Notes: generated from the sequence alone by a model not told the origin. Shown: positions 8,226 to 17,264, counted from the first letter of the stretch. The stretch is DNA of 64,000 bases from CBDIDH01 sp965277595 (GCA_965277595.1 CBDIDH010000002.1:2294001-2358000); one strand, 5' to 3'. Numbers and translations are program-made.

Positions 8226-9608
8226 ATGCCATCGGGTAAGGACATCACGGGCGGCGGCTCCGGGGGTGGCGGGGGGAAGCGGACCGGCGGGGGGAACGGG
8301 GGCCTCACCTCGGGCACGACCGGCGGCACCAACAAGAAGAACGCTTATTGCTCGTTCTGCCGCAAGAGCTACCGCGACGTCGGCCCGCTGGTCGAAGGTC
8401 CCGGCGACGTTTACATTTGCGGTGAGTGCATCGAGCTTTGCCAGTCAATCCTCGACCAGGAACGGCGGCGCAGGGGTGTTCCCAAGACCCTCTTCACTGA
8501 CATCCCCACCCCTCGCGAGATCAAGGAACAGCTTGACTCGTATGTGATCGACCAGGACCGGGCCAAGAAGGTTCTCTCGGTCGCCGTTCACAACCATTAT
8601 AAACGGCTCGTCCACGCCGAGGACAATGAGTCGGGGATCGAGCTGGACAAGTCCAACATCCTCCTGATCGGCCCGACCGGCTGCGGCAAGACGCTTCTAG
8701 CCAAAACGATGGCCCGGATTCTCAACGTTCCCTTCGCGATCGGTGACGCCACCACCTTGACCGAGGCGGGATACGTGGGCGAGGACGTGGAAAACATCCT
8801 CCTGAAGCTTCTTCACGCCGCGGATTTCGACCTGGAAAGCGCCCAGCGCGGAATTATCTACATCGATGAGATCGACAAGATCGGCAAGACGAATCACAAC
8901 GTCTCGATCACCCGCGACGTCTCGGGCGAGGGGGTTCAGCAGGCTCTCTTGAAGATGCTCGAAGGGACGATTGCCAATGTTCCGCCTCAAGGGGGCCGCA
9001 AGCATCCCGAGCAGCAGTACATCCAGATGGACACGACGAACATTCTGTTCATCTGCGGCGGAACCTTTGTCGGGCTCGACAACATCATCGCGCGTCGGGT
9101 GGGGCGCAAGACGATCGGCTTTGGCAGTCAGTCGGAAACCGAGCACGTCAATGAACTGGGGGCGCTGCTGGATCGGGTCACCTCGGATGACATTCTCGAA
9201 TTCGGGATGATTCCCGAGTTCGTGGGGCGTCTGCCGGTGATCTGCCCGTTGATGCCGCTGGACGTCAATGCGCTCGTGCAGATCATGACCGAGCCGAGAA
9301 ACGCGCTGGTGAAGCAGTACCGCCGGTTCTTCGAGATGGAAGGGGCCGACCTGGAGTTCACTCCTGATGCCCTGATTGAGATCGCCAAGAAGGCCAAACT
9401 CAAAGACACGGGCGCTCGCGGCTTGCGGTCGATCGTCGAGGACGTGATGCTCGACGTGATGTATGAATTGCCCGACAAGTCGGCCAAGGAAAAAGGTCGG
9501 TACGTGATCACCCCCGAGGTCGTCCGTAAAGAAAAACGCCTCTTCGACACCCCGCCGCAACCCCTCACGCCGGCTTCGAAGTCTGAGCGGAAGAAGGAAA
9601 GCGCCTGA
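8226..9608 (+). CDS. clpX: ATP-dependent Clp protease ATP-binding subunit ClpX
   Basis: 460 residues. Order: an unusual 35-residue Gly-rich lead (GGGSGGGGGKR), a C4 zinc finger (CSFC at about 41 and CGEC about 25 residues later), AAA+ domain with Walker A GPTGCGKT, pore loop GYVGED, Walker B YIDEIDK, the IGF loop (TIGFGSQ) that docks on ClpP, and the C-terminal small AAA domain ending in a basic tail. ClpX unfolds tagged proteins and feeds them to ClpP. ATG 8226 is supported by AAAGGG 8-9 bases upstream and by the zinc finger beginning shortly after; longer in-frame starts add non-conserved residues. clpP and tig are not next to it here. Confidence 0.96.
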   Translation: MPSGKDITGGGSGGGGGKRTGGGNGGLTSGTTGGTNKKNAYCSFCRKSYRDVGPLVEGPGDVYICGECIELCQSILDQERRRRGVPKTLFTDIPTPREIKEQLDSYVIDQDRAKKVLSVAVHNHYKRLVHAEDNESGIELDKSNILLIGPTGCGKTLLAKTMARILNVPFAIGDATTLTEAGYVGEDVENILLKLLHAADFDLESAQRGIIYIDEIDKIGKTNHNVSITRDVSGEGVQQALLKMLEGTIANVPPQGGRKHPEQQYIQMDTTNILFICGGTFVGLDNIIARRVGRKTIGFGSQSETEHVNELGALLDRVTSDDILEFGMIPEFVGRLPVICPLMPLDVNALVQIMTEPRNALVKQYRRFFEMEGADLEFTPDALIEIAKKAKLKDTGARGLRSIVEDVMLDVMYELPDKSAKEKGRYVITPEVVRKEKRLFDTPPQPLTPASKSERKKESA

Positions 9609-9839
9609 GGTTTATGCCTTCGCCTGGAGGGACGCCTCGTTGGGTCGATTGACTCAATCGAGCGACCCGAGAACGGCTGAACGCTGGTCCGAAGCTTGGT
9701 CGCAAAGCGTCGGCATCAGCCCTTGCCGCCGGACACCTGGGCCGATCGGCTGGCGGGAATTCGTGTTTGTCGCCGCGCCTTGCGAGTGTTTTTTGGTTGG
9801 GTTATCGGCATGGCGATTTTTGCGTGGAATCTGGCGGGC

Positions 9840-11288
9840 TCAAAGTTCCCAGACGCGGCGTCCGCCGAGAAACATGGTGAGGAAGCCATCTTCGCTCACC
9901 TTGAGGACAGGACCGTAGTACGAGGCGGCCAGAGCGGCGAGGGTGCGGGCACCTTCCACCGCTCGGGCGACTTTCAAGGCTTCGGGAGCAATCCGAAGGA
10001 TCGCGCCGAAGGTCAAGAGGCGGCCATCGAGGTCGGTCACGACAGCGCCGTCGAGACCGGCGATCGCTTCAAGGACAGCCGCGTCGAGTTCCATGAGGGT
10101 CTGGCCGCGGACAACGTGGTGAAGGGACTGTTTCGCTAACCTTGGCGAAAGATTGTCCGGGTCATGTGGATCGTCGGCCGCGACTTCCTCGACGATCCGG
10201 TCGGCCGGCGCGATCAATTGCGGGATCGAAACCGCAGGGTCGCGAAGGACGACGAAAAGCGCTCCTTTGCGGTCCTCGCTCAGGTTGAGGGCGGCCTGAA
10301 AGATGCGGCGGGCGAGATCGGCGTGTCGGCAATCGGCGCTCACGGCCTCGCACCAGGTGGCAAACTTCGTCGGAATATCGAGCAATCGCCAGCGTGCGTC
10401 GCTGAAGGCGAAGGCCATCACGCCTCGCGCAAAAACCTTGATCTCCTGAGTCGGGGTCAGCACAATGCAGACGTGGCCGCCCGACCGCGTCGCCTTGGCA
10501 TGGCTGACATAGCAGCGCGGGCAAGGGTGCGCGGGGGGTTCCAGCCCCTGAGTGCGGTCGGCCCACGTGTGGATATCCACGGCCCGCGAAAGCTCTCCCT
10601 GGTGATCGATCAAAAAGACGGTGCGAACGCCATCGCAGAGGCGATGGAACCCCTTGATTCCGTTCAGTCGCGTGTTGAACCGAGGCGCCCCGGCGGGGTT
10701 GACCCGTTCGGGCGCGGCCGGATCGCTGCGACCGCCGAGCAGCAGGGCACCGCTGGAAACCCGACGGTTTTCATAGGTTGAGAGCGCCGCGACCCGCAGC
10801 GCTTCCAAGGCGGCGGGGACCCGGTACGGTTCCTCTGGGGCGAGAAAGTCGGTCACGATCAGGTCTTCAAGGGCGTAGTGAAAGCGGTCGATCCGGTGCG
10901 CCACCTCGGGATCAAAAAGACCACGGAACCGGAGATCGAGCGCCCGGAGAATCGTCTCGATCAACCGCCGCTCGGACGGCAAGAACGGGGTCGGGCTCCC
11001 CGGTTGCAGGAGATAGCGCGTGCCGAACCAGTCAATCACCACGCCCACGCCGTCGGTGTCGTCGGAGAGTTCAAAATTCGTGCTGTAGGACGACCCATCC
11101 CAGTCAATAAAGCTGCGGTCGCTGGCGACATCCAGAAGCGCATCGGGAAAGAAGTGTTCGAGGCTTCGCCTCAAGAACATCTGATAGAGGCCGACGACCT
11201 TCGATACCGCCGTGCCCGACCCTTGCCCCGTTGATGATGTCGGGGCTGGCGGATGCTCCCCCTGGATGGCACTCCCCTTGATCGTCAC
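9840..11288 (-). CDS. DisA_N/DAC-like nucleotide-binding domain protein (probable nucleotide sensor)
   Basis: 482 residues. GTG 11288 has AGGAG 8 bases upstream. Residues about 30-270 are a helical, unassigned region (FYLQPG-type and ERRLIETILRALDLRFRG segments). From about 275 a domain resembling the diadenylate cyclase fold appears: EIKVFARGVMAFAF, GALFVVLRDP, LDGAVVTDLDG (the DGA motif), and near the end EGARTLAALAASYYGPVLKVSEDGFLTMF. In real cyclases that last block holds RHRAA, which binds ATP phosphates; here it is RTLAA. Loss of RHR suggests binding rather than making a nucleotide, as proposed for the DACN sensor families. Convergent to clpX; no effector domain is fused. Confidence 0.65.
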   Translation of the reverse strand: MTIKGSAIQGEHPPAPTSSTGQGSGTAVSKVVGLYQMFLRRSLEHFFPDALLDVASDRSFIDWDGSSYSTNFELSDDTDGVGVVIDWFGTRYLLQPGSPTPFLPSERRLIETILRALDLRFRGLFDPEVAHRIDRFHYALEDLIVTDFLAPEEPYRVPAALEALRVAALSTYENRRVSSGALLLGGRSDPAAPERVNPAGAPRFNTRLNGIKGFHRLCDGVRTVFLIDHQGELSRAVDIHTWADRTQGLEPPAHPCPRCYVSHAKATRSGGHVCIVLTPTQEIKVFARGVMAFAFSDARWRLLDIPTKFATWCEAVSADCRHADLARRIFQAALNLSEDRKGALFVVLRDPAVSIPQLIAPADRIVEEVAADDPHDPDNLSPRLAKQSLHHVVRGQTLMELDAAVLEAIAGLDGAVVTDLDGRLLTFGAILRIAPEALKVARAVEGARTLAALAASYYGPVLKVSEDGFLTMFLGGRRVWEL

Positions 11289-11545
11289 GACTAGGCTCCT
11301 GGTTCCGCTTCCGCCCCGCCCCGCGTGCGCAACCTTCCCTCGGGGGCACCCGACCGCGGCCCATCATTCTACCGAATGCGAATAGCCTGGCGACCCAGTT
11401 GAGTCATTGAACGGACTTCAGATCAACGCCGATTTGAAATCTTTGGCGAATCTTGGCCATCAAGCGATTGATAAAACCTTAACGGCTCCGCGATCGAAGG
11501 CCGACCTCGGCGACTCGTGATTGACCCGTTTCTCGAAACCTCGAC

Positions 11546-13126
11546 TCAACGGACCAGGCTCCGTTCACCCGACGCGACCCGATTCTCTCGACGCGAGCGA
11601 ACAGTCCGGCCAAGGTCGTTGAACGGGAAAGCCACGGTCTGGTTCACGCAACGAAAAAGCCGGACCTTGCGCAAGGGGGCTCCGGCTCGGTCGATCTCAA
11701 ATTCGCCGAGCGGTTCGATTCGCGTAAACCAGCGCTGGAAACGTTGGGGATCGTTGGGGACGTCGCCGACCTCGACCAGGATGCCATCGCGGCCGACCCA
11801 CGCCTGGGGATCACTCCAGAAGGCGAAGCTGCGGGCGTCTCCCGCGTGATAGCAGAGGACGGGCGTTTGTGAACCGCGCGTGGCAAAGGCAAGTTGCCCG
11901 CTCTGATACCAGCTTGGCGTGAAGAGAAACGTCTCCGGACGATCGAGCAGACCCCTGCGGCGCAGTTCAGCGGCGAGAACGTCCCAACCGACCATGTCCG
12001 CGGTCGGATCTTGCGCGGCAAGGACCAGACCCAGGCCCCCGGGCCTCCCTTTTTGAAAATATCCTGTTCGCGCCTGGAAGGCCGCCGCGGCGGCAACCAG
12101 AATCGGCAAACTGGCGTACACGGCGAGCCTCCGCCGCGTCGCGACGGGGTTCGTTGCCAGGTCATGCGCCCAGGCCCGACCGGCCATCGGGAAGAGGGGC
12201 AGATAGCCGACGAGCGTCCAGTGCGGCAAGATCGGCCTCGCGCAGGCGACGGCCAGAAAGGTCAGGAGGGGCGGAATCGACTGACAGAGCAAGAATCTGT
12301 CGGCGAGAGGCGTTTCCGGGTCGAAGAAGTGCCGACCCCGACCGATCAGCGAGGTGATCAATCGTCCCCAGACCCACGGCAAGAGGTAAAGCGCCGGCAG
12401 AAAGACCGCCGCCAGCAGGGTTTCGGGCCGAAATCGCCCCGGCCCCAGAGCGCGGCTCCCCTGAAACGCGAAGGAGGCCCAGCCGTGCGTCGCGTTCCAG
12501 CCGATCACCGGCGCGAAGGCGACGACTCCCACCAGAACCGCCAGATACGGACCCGGTCTCCGCAACCAGGGCCTCGCCTTCGGCTCCAGAACCAGATACA
12601 GCAAGGCCCCGGCGGGGAGAAAAACCGCGTGATACTTGCTTAACAAGGCGCAGCCCCAGGCGAGGCCGACCCACAGCCAGGGTCGGTTCGAATCGCTCTC
12701 GACCGCGACGGCCAGGCGATCGAGCGTCAGGAGCCAGAAGAAGAGGAGCGGACCATCGGGCAAGGCAAAGGCCCCGGCCGCCGCCGTGTAATACGCGGCG
12801 ACGTTCAGGGCGAAGGCCGCGAGCAGCCCCGCGCGTTCGCCGTAAAATCGAGCCGAAAGCCTTGCCATCAGCCAGGTTGAACCGGCAAAGAGCAGCACGA
12901 ATCCCAGCCGCAAGCTGAAAACCGAGACCCTTCCACCCGCCAAGGCAACGCCGACCCGTTCGACAATCGCGAGCATGGGCGGATGGTCGAAATAACTCCA
13001 GTCGGGATGAACGGTGAAGAGGTAGTGGTACGCCTCGTCGTTTCCCGGTCCCAGGCTGGCCGACCAGACCAGCCTTGCCAGCCCGGAAACGACGATTAAT
13101 CCCCAGAGCGCCCGATGTGGTGTCAT
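11546..13126 (-). CDS. Glycosyltransferase family 39 (ArnT/PMT-like) integral membrane protein
   Basis: 526 residues from ATG 13126 (GAGG 7 bases upstream). Acidic first-loop motif GNDEAYHY near residue 30 and YFDHPP near 44 are the catalytic/lipid-sugar signature of the PMT_2 superfamily. About 10-12 membrane segments follow (e.g. LGFVLLFAGSTWLMA, YLAVLVGVVAFAPVIGW), then a soluble C-terminal third. Such GT-C enzymes move a sugar from a polyprenyl-phosphate carrier to lipid, glycan or protein on the outer face of the membrane. It is divergent from the phosphatase gene at 13457. The acceptor is unknown. Confidence 0.85.
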   Translation of the reverse strand: MTPHRALWGLIVVSGLARLVWSASLGPGNDEAYHYLFTVHPDWSYFDHPPMLAIVERVGVALAGGRVSVFSLRLGFVLLFAGSTWLMARLSARFYGERAGLLAAFALNVAAYYTAAAGAFALPDGPLLFFWLLTLDRLAVAVESDSNRPWLWVGLAWGCALLSKYHAVFLPAGALLYLVLEPKARPWLRRPGPYLAVLVGVVAFAPVIGWNATHGWASFAFQGSRALGPGRFRPETLLAAVFLPALYLLPWVWGRLITSLIGRGRHFFDPETPLADRFLLCQSIPPLLTFLAVACARPILPHWTLVGYLPLFPMAGRAWAHDLATNPVATRRRLAVYASLPILVAAAAAFQARTGYFQKGRPGGLGLVLAAQDPTADMVGWDVLAAELRRRGLLDRPETFLFTPSWYQSGQLAFATRGSQTPVLCYHAGDARSFAFWSDPQAWVGRDGILVEVGDVPNDPQRFQRWFTRIEPLGEFEIDRAGAPLRKVRLFRCVNQTVAFPFNDLGRTVRSRRENRVASGERSLVR

Positions 13127-13456
13127 CCCTGACCTCAGATTTCCAACCGAATCCGTGCCAAGCGGCCGGGCGACTCATCCAGATCGCCCGGCTCGGGATT
13201 TTAACGAATCGGGAGACCTTGGCGACATCAACCGGCCCACAATCACGCCTTGCCCCTTTAACTCGATTGCCGTCGGTAGGTCCTGTCGACGGATCGAGAC
13301 TTCAGTCAAGCACCGGCCCGGCCGATAGATTTCAGGAGATTCAACCGCCGAGCCAACCCATTTTGACCGACCTTGCCGGGTTTTCCCCCCTCTGCTACCA
13401 TCCCCGCCGGCCCGGCCGAGCCTTTCTCCGCCTTATCGATTGGGAGCCTTGACCCG
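13127..13456. other. Divergent intergenic region, no gene seen
   Basis: 330 bases between the divergent glycosyltransferase and phosphatase genes. It must hold promoters for both, but no convincing -35/-10 pair was found. No hairpin or repeat stands out. GGGAG at 13442-13446 is the likely ribosome site of the phosphatase gene. Confidence 0.45.
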
Positions 13457-14089
13457 ATGATCAGCAATCGACGCCGTTGGCTCCGTCGCGGCCTCGCCTG
13501 CGGCCTCGCGGTTCTTGCCGGCGAGCAAGTCTGGCGACACGGGCACGACTACCTCTTCGCCGACCAGTTCATGACCGTCGTCCCGGGCAAGATCTACCGG
13601 GGGGCCTGGCAGAAGCCCTGGCCGATGCGTCGGATCGTTCACGATTACAAGATCAAGACTGTCCTCGCCCTGGCCCATCCGGTCAATCACCCGCTCGCCG
13701 TGAGCGAGCGTGCCCTGGCGAAGGAACTGGGGTTTCGCTGGGTTCATATTCCGATCGTCGATGAACGGAACACCAAGGATTATCGGGTCATCAACGCCAA
13801 GCTCGACGCCGCCGCGGCTGTTCTGGCCGATCCCAAGAATTACCCGATTTACTTCCATTGCCATCACGGCATCAATCGCGCCTCGATGGCCCAGATGGCC
13901 TATCGGACCCGCTATTGCAACTGGACCCTGGACCAGGCGACCGACGAGATCGCGCGTACCTTTGGTCTGATCGAGGCCGCGCACGGTCCCGACTACCGGC
14001 ATGTCCTCTCGTATTACACGGAGCATGTCCTTCCCAACCGCCCCCCCGCCGCTTCGGCGGCCCGGCCCACCGCATCCCGTGCGTTCTAG
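13457..14089 (+). CDS. Dual-specificity/tyrosine phosphatase-like protein with N-terminal membrane anchor
   Basis: 210 residues. A basic N-terminus followed by LACGLAVLAGEQV makes a signal anchor. The phosphatase fold follows: YRGAWQKPWPM, then the CX5R active site in HCHHGINRAS (nucleophile Cys135), preceded by a DSP-like aspartate region (PIVDERNTKDY). These enzymes hydrolyse phosphate from Tyr/Ser/Thr or from lipids and inositides; the membrane anchor would place the domain at the membrane. ATG 13457 is preceded by GGGAG. The proline/alanine-rich C-terminus is probably disordered. The substrate is unknown. Confidence 0.8.
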   Translation: MISNRRRWLRRGLACGLAVLAGEQVWRHGHDYLFADQFMTVVPGKIYRGAWQKPWPMRRIVHDYKIKTVLALAHPVNHPLAVSERALAKELGFRWVHIPIVDERNTKDYRVINAKLDAAAAVLADPKNYPIYFHCHHGINRASMAQMAYRTRYCNWTLDQATDEIARTFGLIEAAHGPDYRHVLSYYTEHVLPNRPPAASAARPTASRAF

Positions 14090-14291
14090 ATAGAGCAGCC
14101 TGGTCACGATCTGGGCATGCTTTTCGCGGGTAAATAGCCAAGGGAACGTTGAATCCGCGCTCAAACGCTTGATTCGCGGTCCCGTGACTTTACAATAGCC
14201 CGCGCGATCGATCGATTTCGGAAGGTCAGGGCTGACGCGGGGTTACGAGGCCAGAATATCCGGTTCCGGCCTGAGCTTGGGGGCTCCTCGG

Positions 14292-14825
14292 TTGAACATT
14301 CGACCCGCCCGAGTAGGTGACGTGCCGGCCATTCAGGACATGATCCGCACGTTCGCCGACCGCAAATTGATGATCCGTCGCTCATTAGGTGAGCTTTACG
14401 AGTCAATCCGCGAGTTCCTCGTGGCCACTGACGACGCCAATCAGGTGATCGGCTGCGTGGCTCTCCATGTTTTTTGGGAAGACCTCGCCGAGTTGAAATG
14501 CCTGGCGGTTTCCCAGTCGGTGCAAGGTCAAGGGGTCGGCCGGAAGCTCGTCGAAGCCTGCTGGGAGGCCTCGCGCGAGCTGGAGATCAAGACGGTCTTC
14601 ACGTTGACGTATGTGCCCGACTTCTTTGAGAAGTGCTCTTATCACCGGATCGACAAGGCCGACCTGCCGCACAAGATCTGGAATGAGTGCGTGCGTTGCC
14701 CGCTCTTCCCGAACTGCAATGAGGTCGCCCTGATGCGTTCGGCGACCGTTGAGCCGCTTTCTCCCGTCGCGGCCGAGGAAATCGCGTCCCGGGTCAACGG
14801 GGTCGTGAAATCCGTCGGGCTTTGA
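14292..14825 (+). CDS. GNAT acetyltransferase, ArgA-like N-acetylglutamate synthase type
   Basis: 177 residues from TTG 14292 (GGGGG about 8 bases upstream; TTG 14277 is also possible). The GNAT core is clear: NIRPARVGDVPAIQDMI, then CLAVSQSVQGQGVGRKLVEA with the acetyl-CoA pyrophosphate loop (QGQGVGRKL). The tail HKIWNECVRCPLFPNCNE is the cysteine-containing end typical of short ArgA-type N-acetylglutamate synthases, which make N-acetylglutamate at the start of arginine synthesis. No other arg gene is adjacent. Assignment to the ArgA group rests on that tail and on length. Confidence 0.82.
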   Translation: MNIRPARVGDVPAIQDMIRTFADRKLMIRRSLGELYESIREFLVATDDANQVIGCVALHVFWEDLAELKCLAVSQSVQGQGVGRKLVEACWEASRELEIKTVFTLTYVPDFFEKCSYHRIDKADLPHKIWNECVRCPLFPNCNEVALMRSATVEPLSPVAAEEIASRVNGVVKSVGL

Positions 14826-14846
14826 ACGATGATGGCTGACGGTCCT

Positions 14847-14860
14847 TGACAATATTGTCA
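14847..14860. promoter_or_regulatory. Perfect 14-bp palindrome upstream of a glycosyltransferase gene
   Basis: TGACAATATTGTCA is a complete two-fold symmetric site, AT-rich in a GC-rich region, 22 bases after the acetyltransferase stop and 46 bases before the glycosyltransferase start. It overlaps a TTGACA (14846-14851). It may be an operator; no binding protein can be named. Confidence 0.35.
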
Positions 14861-14905
14861 CGGCACCGCGGCCATCCTCTGTGTCAAACCCTCTTCGGAT
14901 TGCGC

Positions 14906-17047
14906 ATGACGCGGACGACCTGGAAAATCCGGGGCCTGGGGCTCGCCATTTTTCTGGCGACCCTGGCCCTGATGATCGCCACCGAATCTCGACTCGCGAT
15001 CGTCTGGGATGAAGGCTACACGCTTGGACGCGTCGCCCGACTCCGTCTCTGGTTCACCGCGCTAGGCAACCCCGCGCGATTCGCCGCCGACTGGAAACCC
15101 CCGGCCCTTGAACTCGTTCAGAAGGTCGGCGCCCCGCCTCCGCATCCTGATCAGATTAACACCCGCGCGAAACTTCTCTTCGACCCCGCGGTTCTTGCCT
15201 GGTTCTGGCCCTTTGCGCGCGAGGAGCCTCACGGCCACCCGCCGCTCTACGCGCTCGTCGGCCTTCTGGGTGACGTCCTGACACCCGGCCGCGAGGCACT
15301 CCCGCGCGCTCGACTCGGGCCGATCCTGGTCTTCAGCCTGACCGCTGGGGTTCTCTTCACGTTTCTCGCGACACGATGGGGATATTGGGCAGGTTGGCTT
15401 GGCGCCGGGGCCTGGGTCTTGCAGCCCAATCTCTTCGCCCACGGTCATTACGCCACCTATGACGCTCTGCTCTCATCCCTCTGGCTCGGCTCGATTTTCA
15501 GCTTCTGGAATGGGGTCGAACGTCCTGAAGACGTCTCCCACGATCCTCAGCGCCCGAACGTGTTCTGGACCTTGATTTTCGGAGTCATGCTCGGTCTCGC
15601 GGCCGATGTCAAGCTCACGGGCTGGTTTGTGTTCTTGCCTTTTCTGGCGTGGATCATTCTGGAGCGCAGTCGGCGTGGGGCGATCGTCTTGGTCGTCGGG
15701 CTGGTGGTTGCGCTGGCGACCCTTTATCTCATCAATCCCCCCTGGTGGACCGAGCCGATCGCCGGCCTGACGCGGTTCTTCGCGTCAAACCTGAACCGGG
15801 CGTCGACGGTCCGAATCCAGACGCTTTTTCTCGGCCGGGTCATCTCAACCCCGGACGGGTCGTTGCCCTGGTATAATACCCTGCTCTGGACGGTCGTGGT
15901 CACGCCGGTCGGCTTCCTGGTACTTTCGCTCCTGGGGGTCTTCCGCGCCTTGAGGCGATCGAGAACCGAACCCTTCGGGCTTCTGGCGGTCGGCCACTGG
16001 GCCTTTCTCTTGACGCTGCGCGCCTTGCCGCACACGCCCGGCCACGACGGCGTCCGCCAGTTGCTTCCCGCCTTCGGGATTCTCGCGCTGGTGGCGGGGC
16101 TCGGGGCGGCGTCGGCTCTGGATTGGTTCGGACGATGGGGCAAGGCGTTCGTCGCCGCCGCGATCATCGAGGGAATCCTCAGCGTGGCCGTGATGATGCC
16201 CGTGCCGCTTTCCTATTTTAGCCCGATCGTGGGAGGCTTGCCCGGAGCGACAAGTCTCGGGATGGAACCGACCTATTACTGGGATGCGCTCACCGACGAA
16301 GCCCTCGCCTGGCTGAGGAGTCATACCGATCCCGGTCAGAAGGTCCGCTTCGCGACGTATCCGACGTCGCTGCTTTACCTTCGCGATACCGGCCGCCTTC
16401 CAGCCGGTCTCTTGCCGACGGACCGAGGCCCCTGGGCCTGGTACGTTCTTCAGAACCGACCGGGTGCCTTTCGTCCGGTTGACCGAAGGCTGGCACGATC
16501 CGGGCGCCCGGCCTTTGTCATTCAGAAATGGGGCGTTCCCCTCCTCTGGATCTTCCCTTACGATCAGGTCGAGGCTTTGTGGAATCCTTCCCCGAATCCG
16601 AGTCGGTCGGAACCAAAAGAAAGGCCCACGTCCGCCCGAACAATTCGGGGCGGAGTGGGCCAGATTTCCGACATCAACGCGAATCCCGAAGGATCAATAT
16701 CCCTGATGGGAAGCCTGGGGCGACGCCTGCGGCGACGGGTAGTACGCGGCCGGGGCCGCGTACACGGGGGCCGGCGCCGGGGTCTCGCAAACGACCGGCT
16801 CGCAGGCGGGCTTCTTGTGGCAACCGAACATTTTCTTGTGGCCACAACCGGAGTTGTGGTGGAAGAGCCCACACTTGGGCGTCTCACAGGTCGGCGGCGG
16901 CGGCGGGGGCGGGGGCGGCTCGCACGCGGGCGTGCCGCAAGCCTGCTTCTTGTGACAGCATGCGGTGGCATCCGCGGCCCAAAGACCGCCGCAGAGGCCG
17001 GCCAGAGCCAGAATCAACAGGTGCCGTTTCATGAAGGTACTCCGTAA
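14906..17047 (+). CDS. Polytopic GT-C (PMT-like) glycosyltransferase with non-stop-like C-terminal run-on
   Basis: The frame from ATG 14906 reads 713 residues. Residues 1-560 are a GT-C membrane enzyme: first-loop acid motif VWDEGY near 34, HGHPPLY near 110, about 11 membrane spans and a periplasmic-like end (FVIQKWGVPLLWIFPYDQVEALW). After about residue 565 the sequence turns into Arg/Gly-rich low complexity (RRRRGRGRLARGR), because it is antisense to the real gene at 16694-17032 and has crossed the terminator hairpin at 16623. A stop expected near 16590 is missing. The upper domain is a paralogue of the protein at 17265. Acceptor unknown. The functional end is probably near 16600. Confidence 0.75.
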   Translation: MTRTTWKIRGLGLAIFLATLALMIATESRLAIVWDEGYTLGRVARLRLWFTALGNPARFAADWKPPALELVQKVGAPPPHPDQINTRAKLLFDPAVLAWFWPFAREEPHGHPPLYALVGLLGDVLTPGREALPRARLGPILVFSLTAGVLFTFLATRWGYWAGWLGAGAWVLQPNLFAHGHYATYDALLSSLWLGSIFSFWNGVERPEDVSHDPQRPNVFWTLIFGVMLGLAADVKLTGWFVFLPFLAWIILERSRRGAIVLVVGLVVALATLYLINPPWWTEPIAGLTRFFASNLNRASTVRIQTLFLGRVISTPDGSLPWYNTLLWTVVVTPVGFLVLSLLGVFRALRRSRTEPFGLLAVGHWAFLLTLRALPHTPGHDGVRQLLPAFGILALVAGLGAASALDWFGRWGKAFVAAAIIEGILSVAVMMPVPLSYFSPIVGGLPGATSLGMEPTYYWDALTDEALAWLRSHTDPGQKVRFATYPTSLLYLRDTGRLPAGLLPTDRGPWAWYVLQNRPGAFRPVDRRLARSGRPAFVIQKWGVPLLWIFPYDQVEALWNPSPNPSRSEPKERPTSARTIRGGVGQISDINANPEGSISLMGSLGRRLRRRVVRGRGRVHGGRRRGLANDRLAGGLLVATEHFLVATTGVVVEEPTLGRLTGRRRRRGRGRLARGRAASLLLVTACGGIRGPKTAAEAGQSQNQQVPFHEGTP
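16623..16661 (-). terminator. Strong hairpin terminator for the Cys-rich secreted protein gene
   Basis: GGCCCAC...CCCGAA (16623-16640) pairs with TTCGGGG...GTGGGCC (16644-16661), a near-perfect 17-bp stem with a 3-base loop. On the minus strand it is followed by TTTCTTTTGG, a good U tract, so it ends the gene at 16694-17032. On the plus strand the T tract is weak (agattt). It lies inside the run-on frame of the glycosyltransferase. Confidence 0.75.
16694..17032 (-). CDS. Secreted Cys/Pro/His-rich small protein
   Basis: 112 residues from ATG 17032 (GGAG 8 bases upstream). Residues 1-21 are a signal peptide (MKRHLLILALAGLCGGLWA). The mature part has about 14 cysteines in CCHKK, CGHKK, GCHKK and CETP units around a run of nine prolines, and ends in a PAPVYAAPAAYYPSP low-complexity tail. 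The repeated C-x-KK/H pattern suggests a disulfide-linked or metal-binding cell-wall/matrix protein; planctomycetes lay down cysteine-rich wall proteins, so that is my inference. An AT-rich 230-bp divergent region upstream should carry its promoter, and the hairpin at 16623-16661 ends it. Confidence 0.7.
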   Translation of the reverse strand: MKRHLLILALAGLCGGLWAADATACCHKKQACGTPACEPPPPPPPPPTCETPKCGLFHHNSGCGHKKMFGCHKKPACEPVVCETPAPAPVYAAPAAYYPSPQASPQASHQGY

Positions 17048-17264
17048 GGCCCATCTGCAACAATGACGTCGATCAACGAGTCTGGGCAATCTGTATGCCC
17101 TCTCACCGAACAGGGTAATGGAATTTCGGATGGTTGCAAAAGACTTTCTGAAAAAATGAAAGAGAATGGTTCCGGTAATTTAGAAAATATGGATTAAACA
17201 GGGTGTTTTTGGTGAGACTCGCCTTTCGACTCGAATTTTTGCAAAACGAACCCAGCCGACCTTG

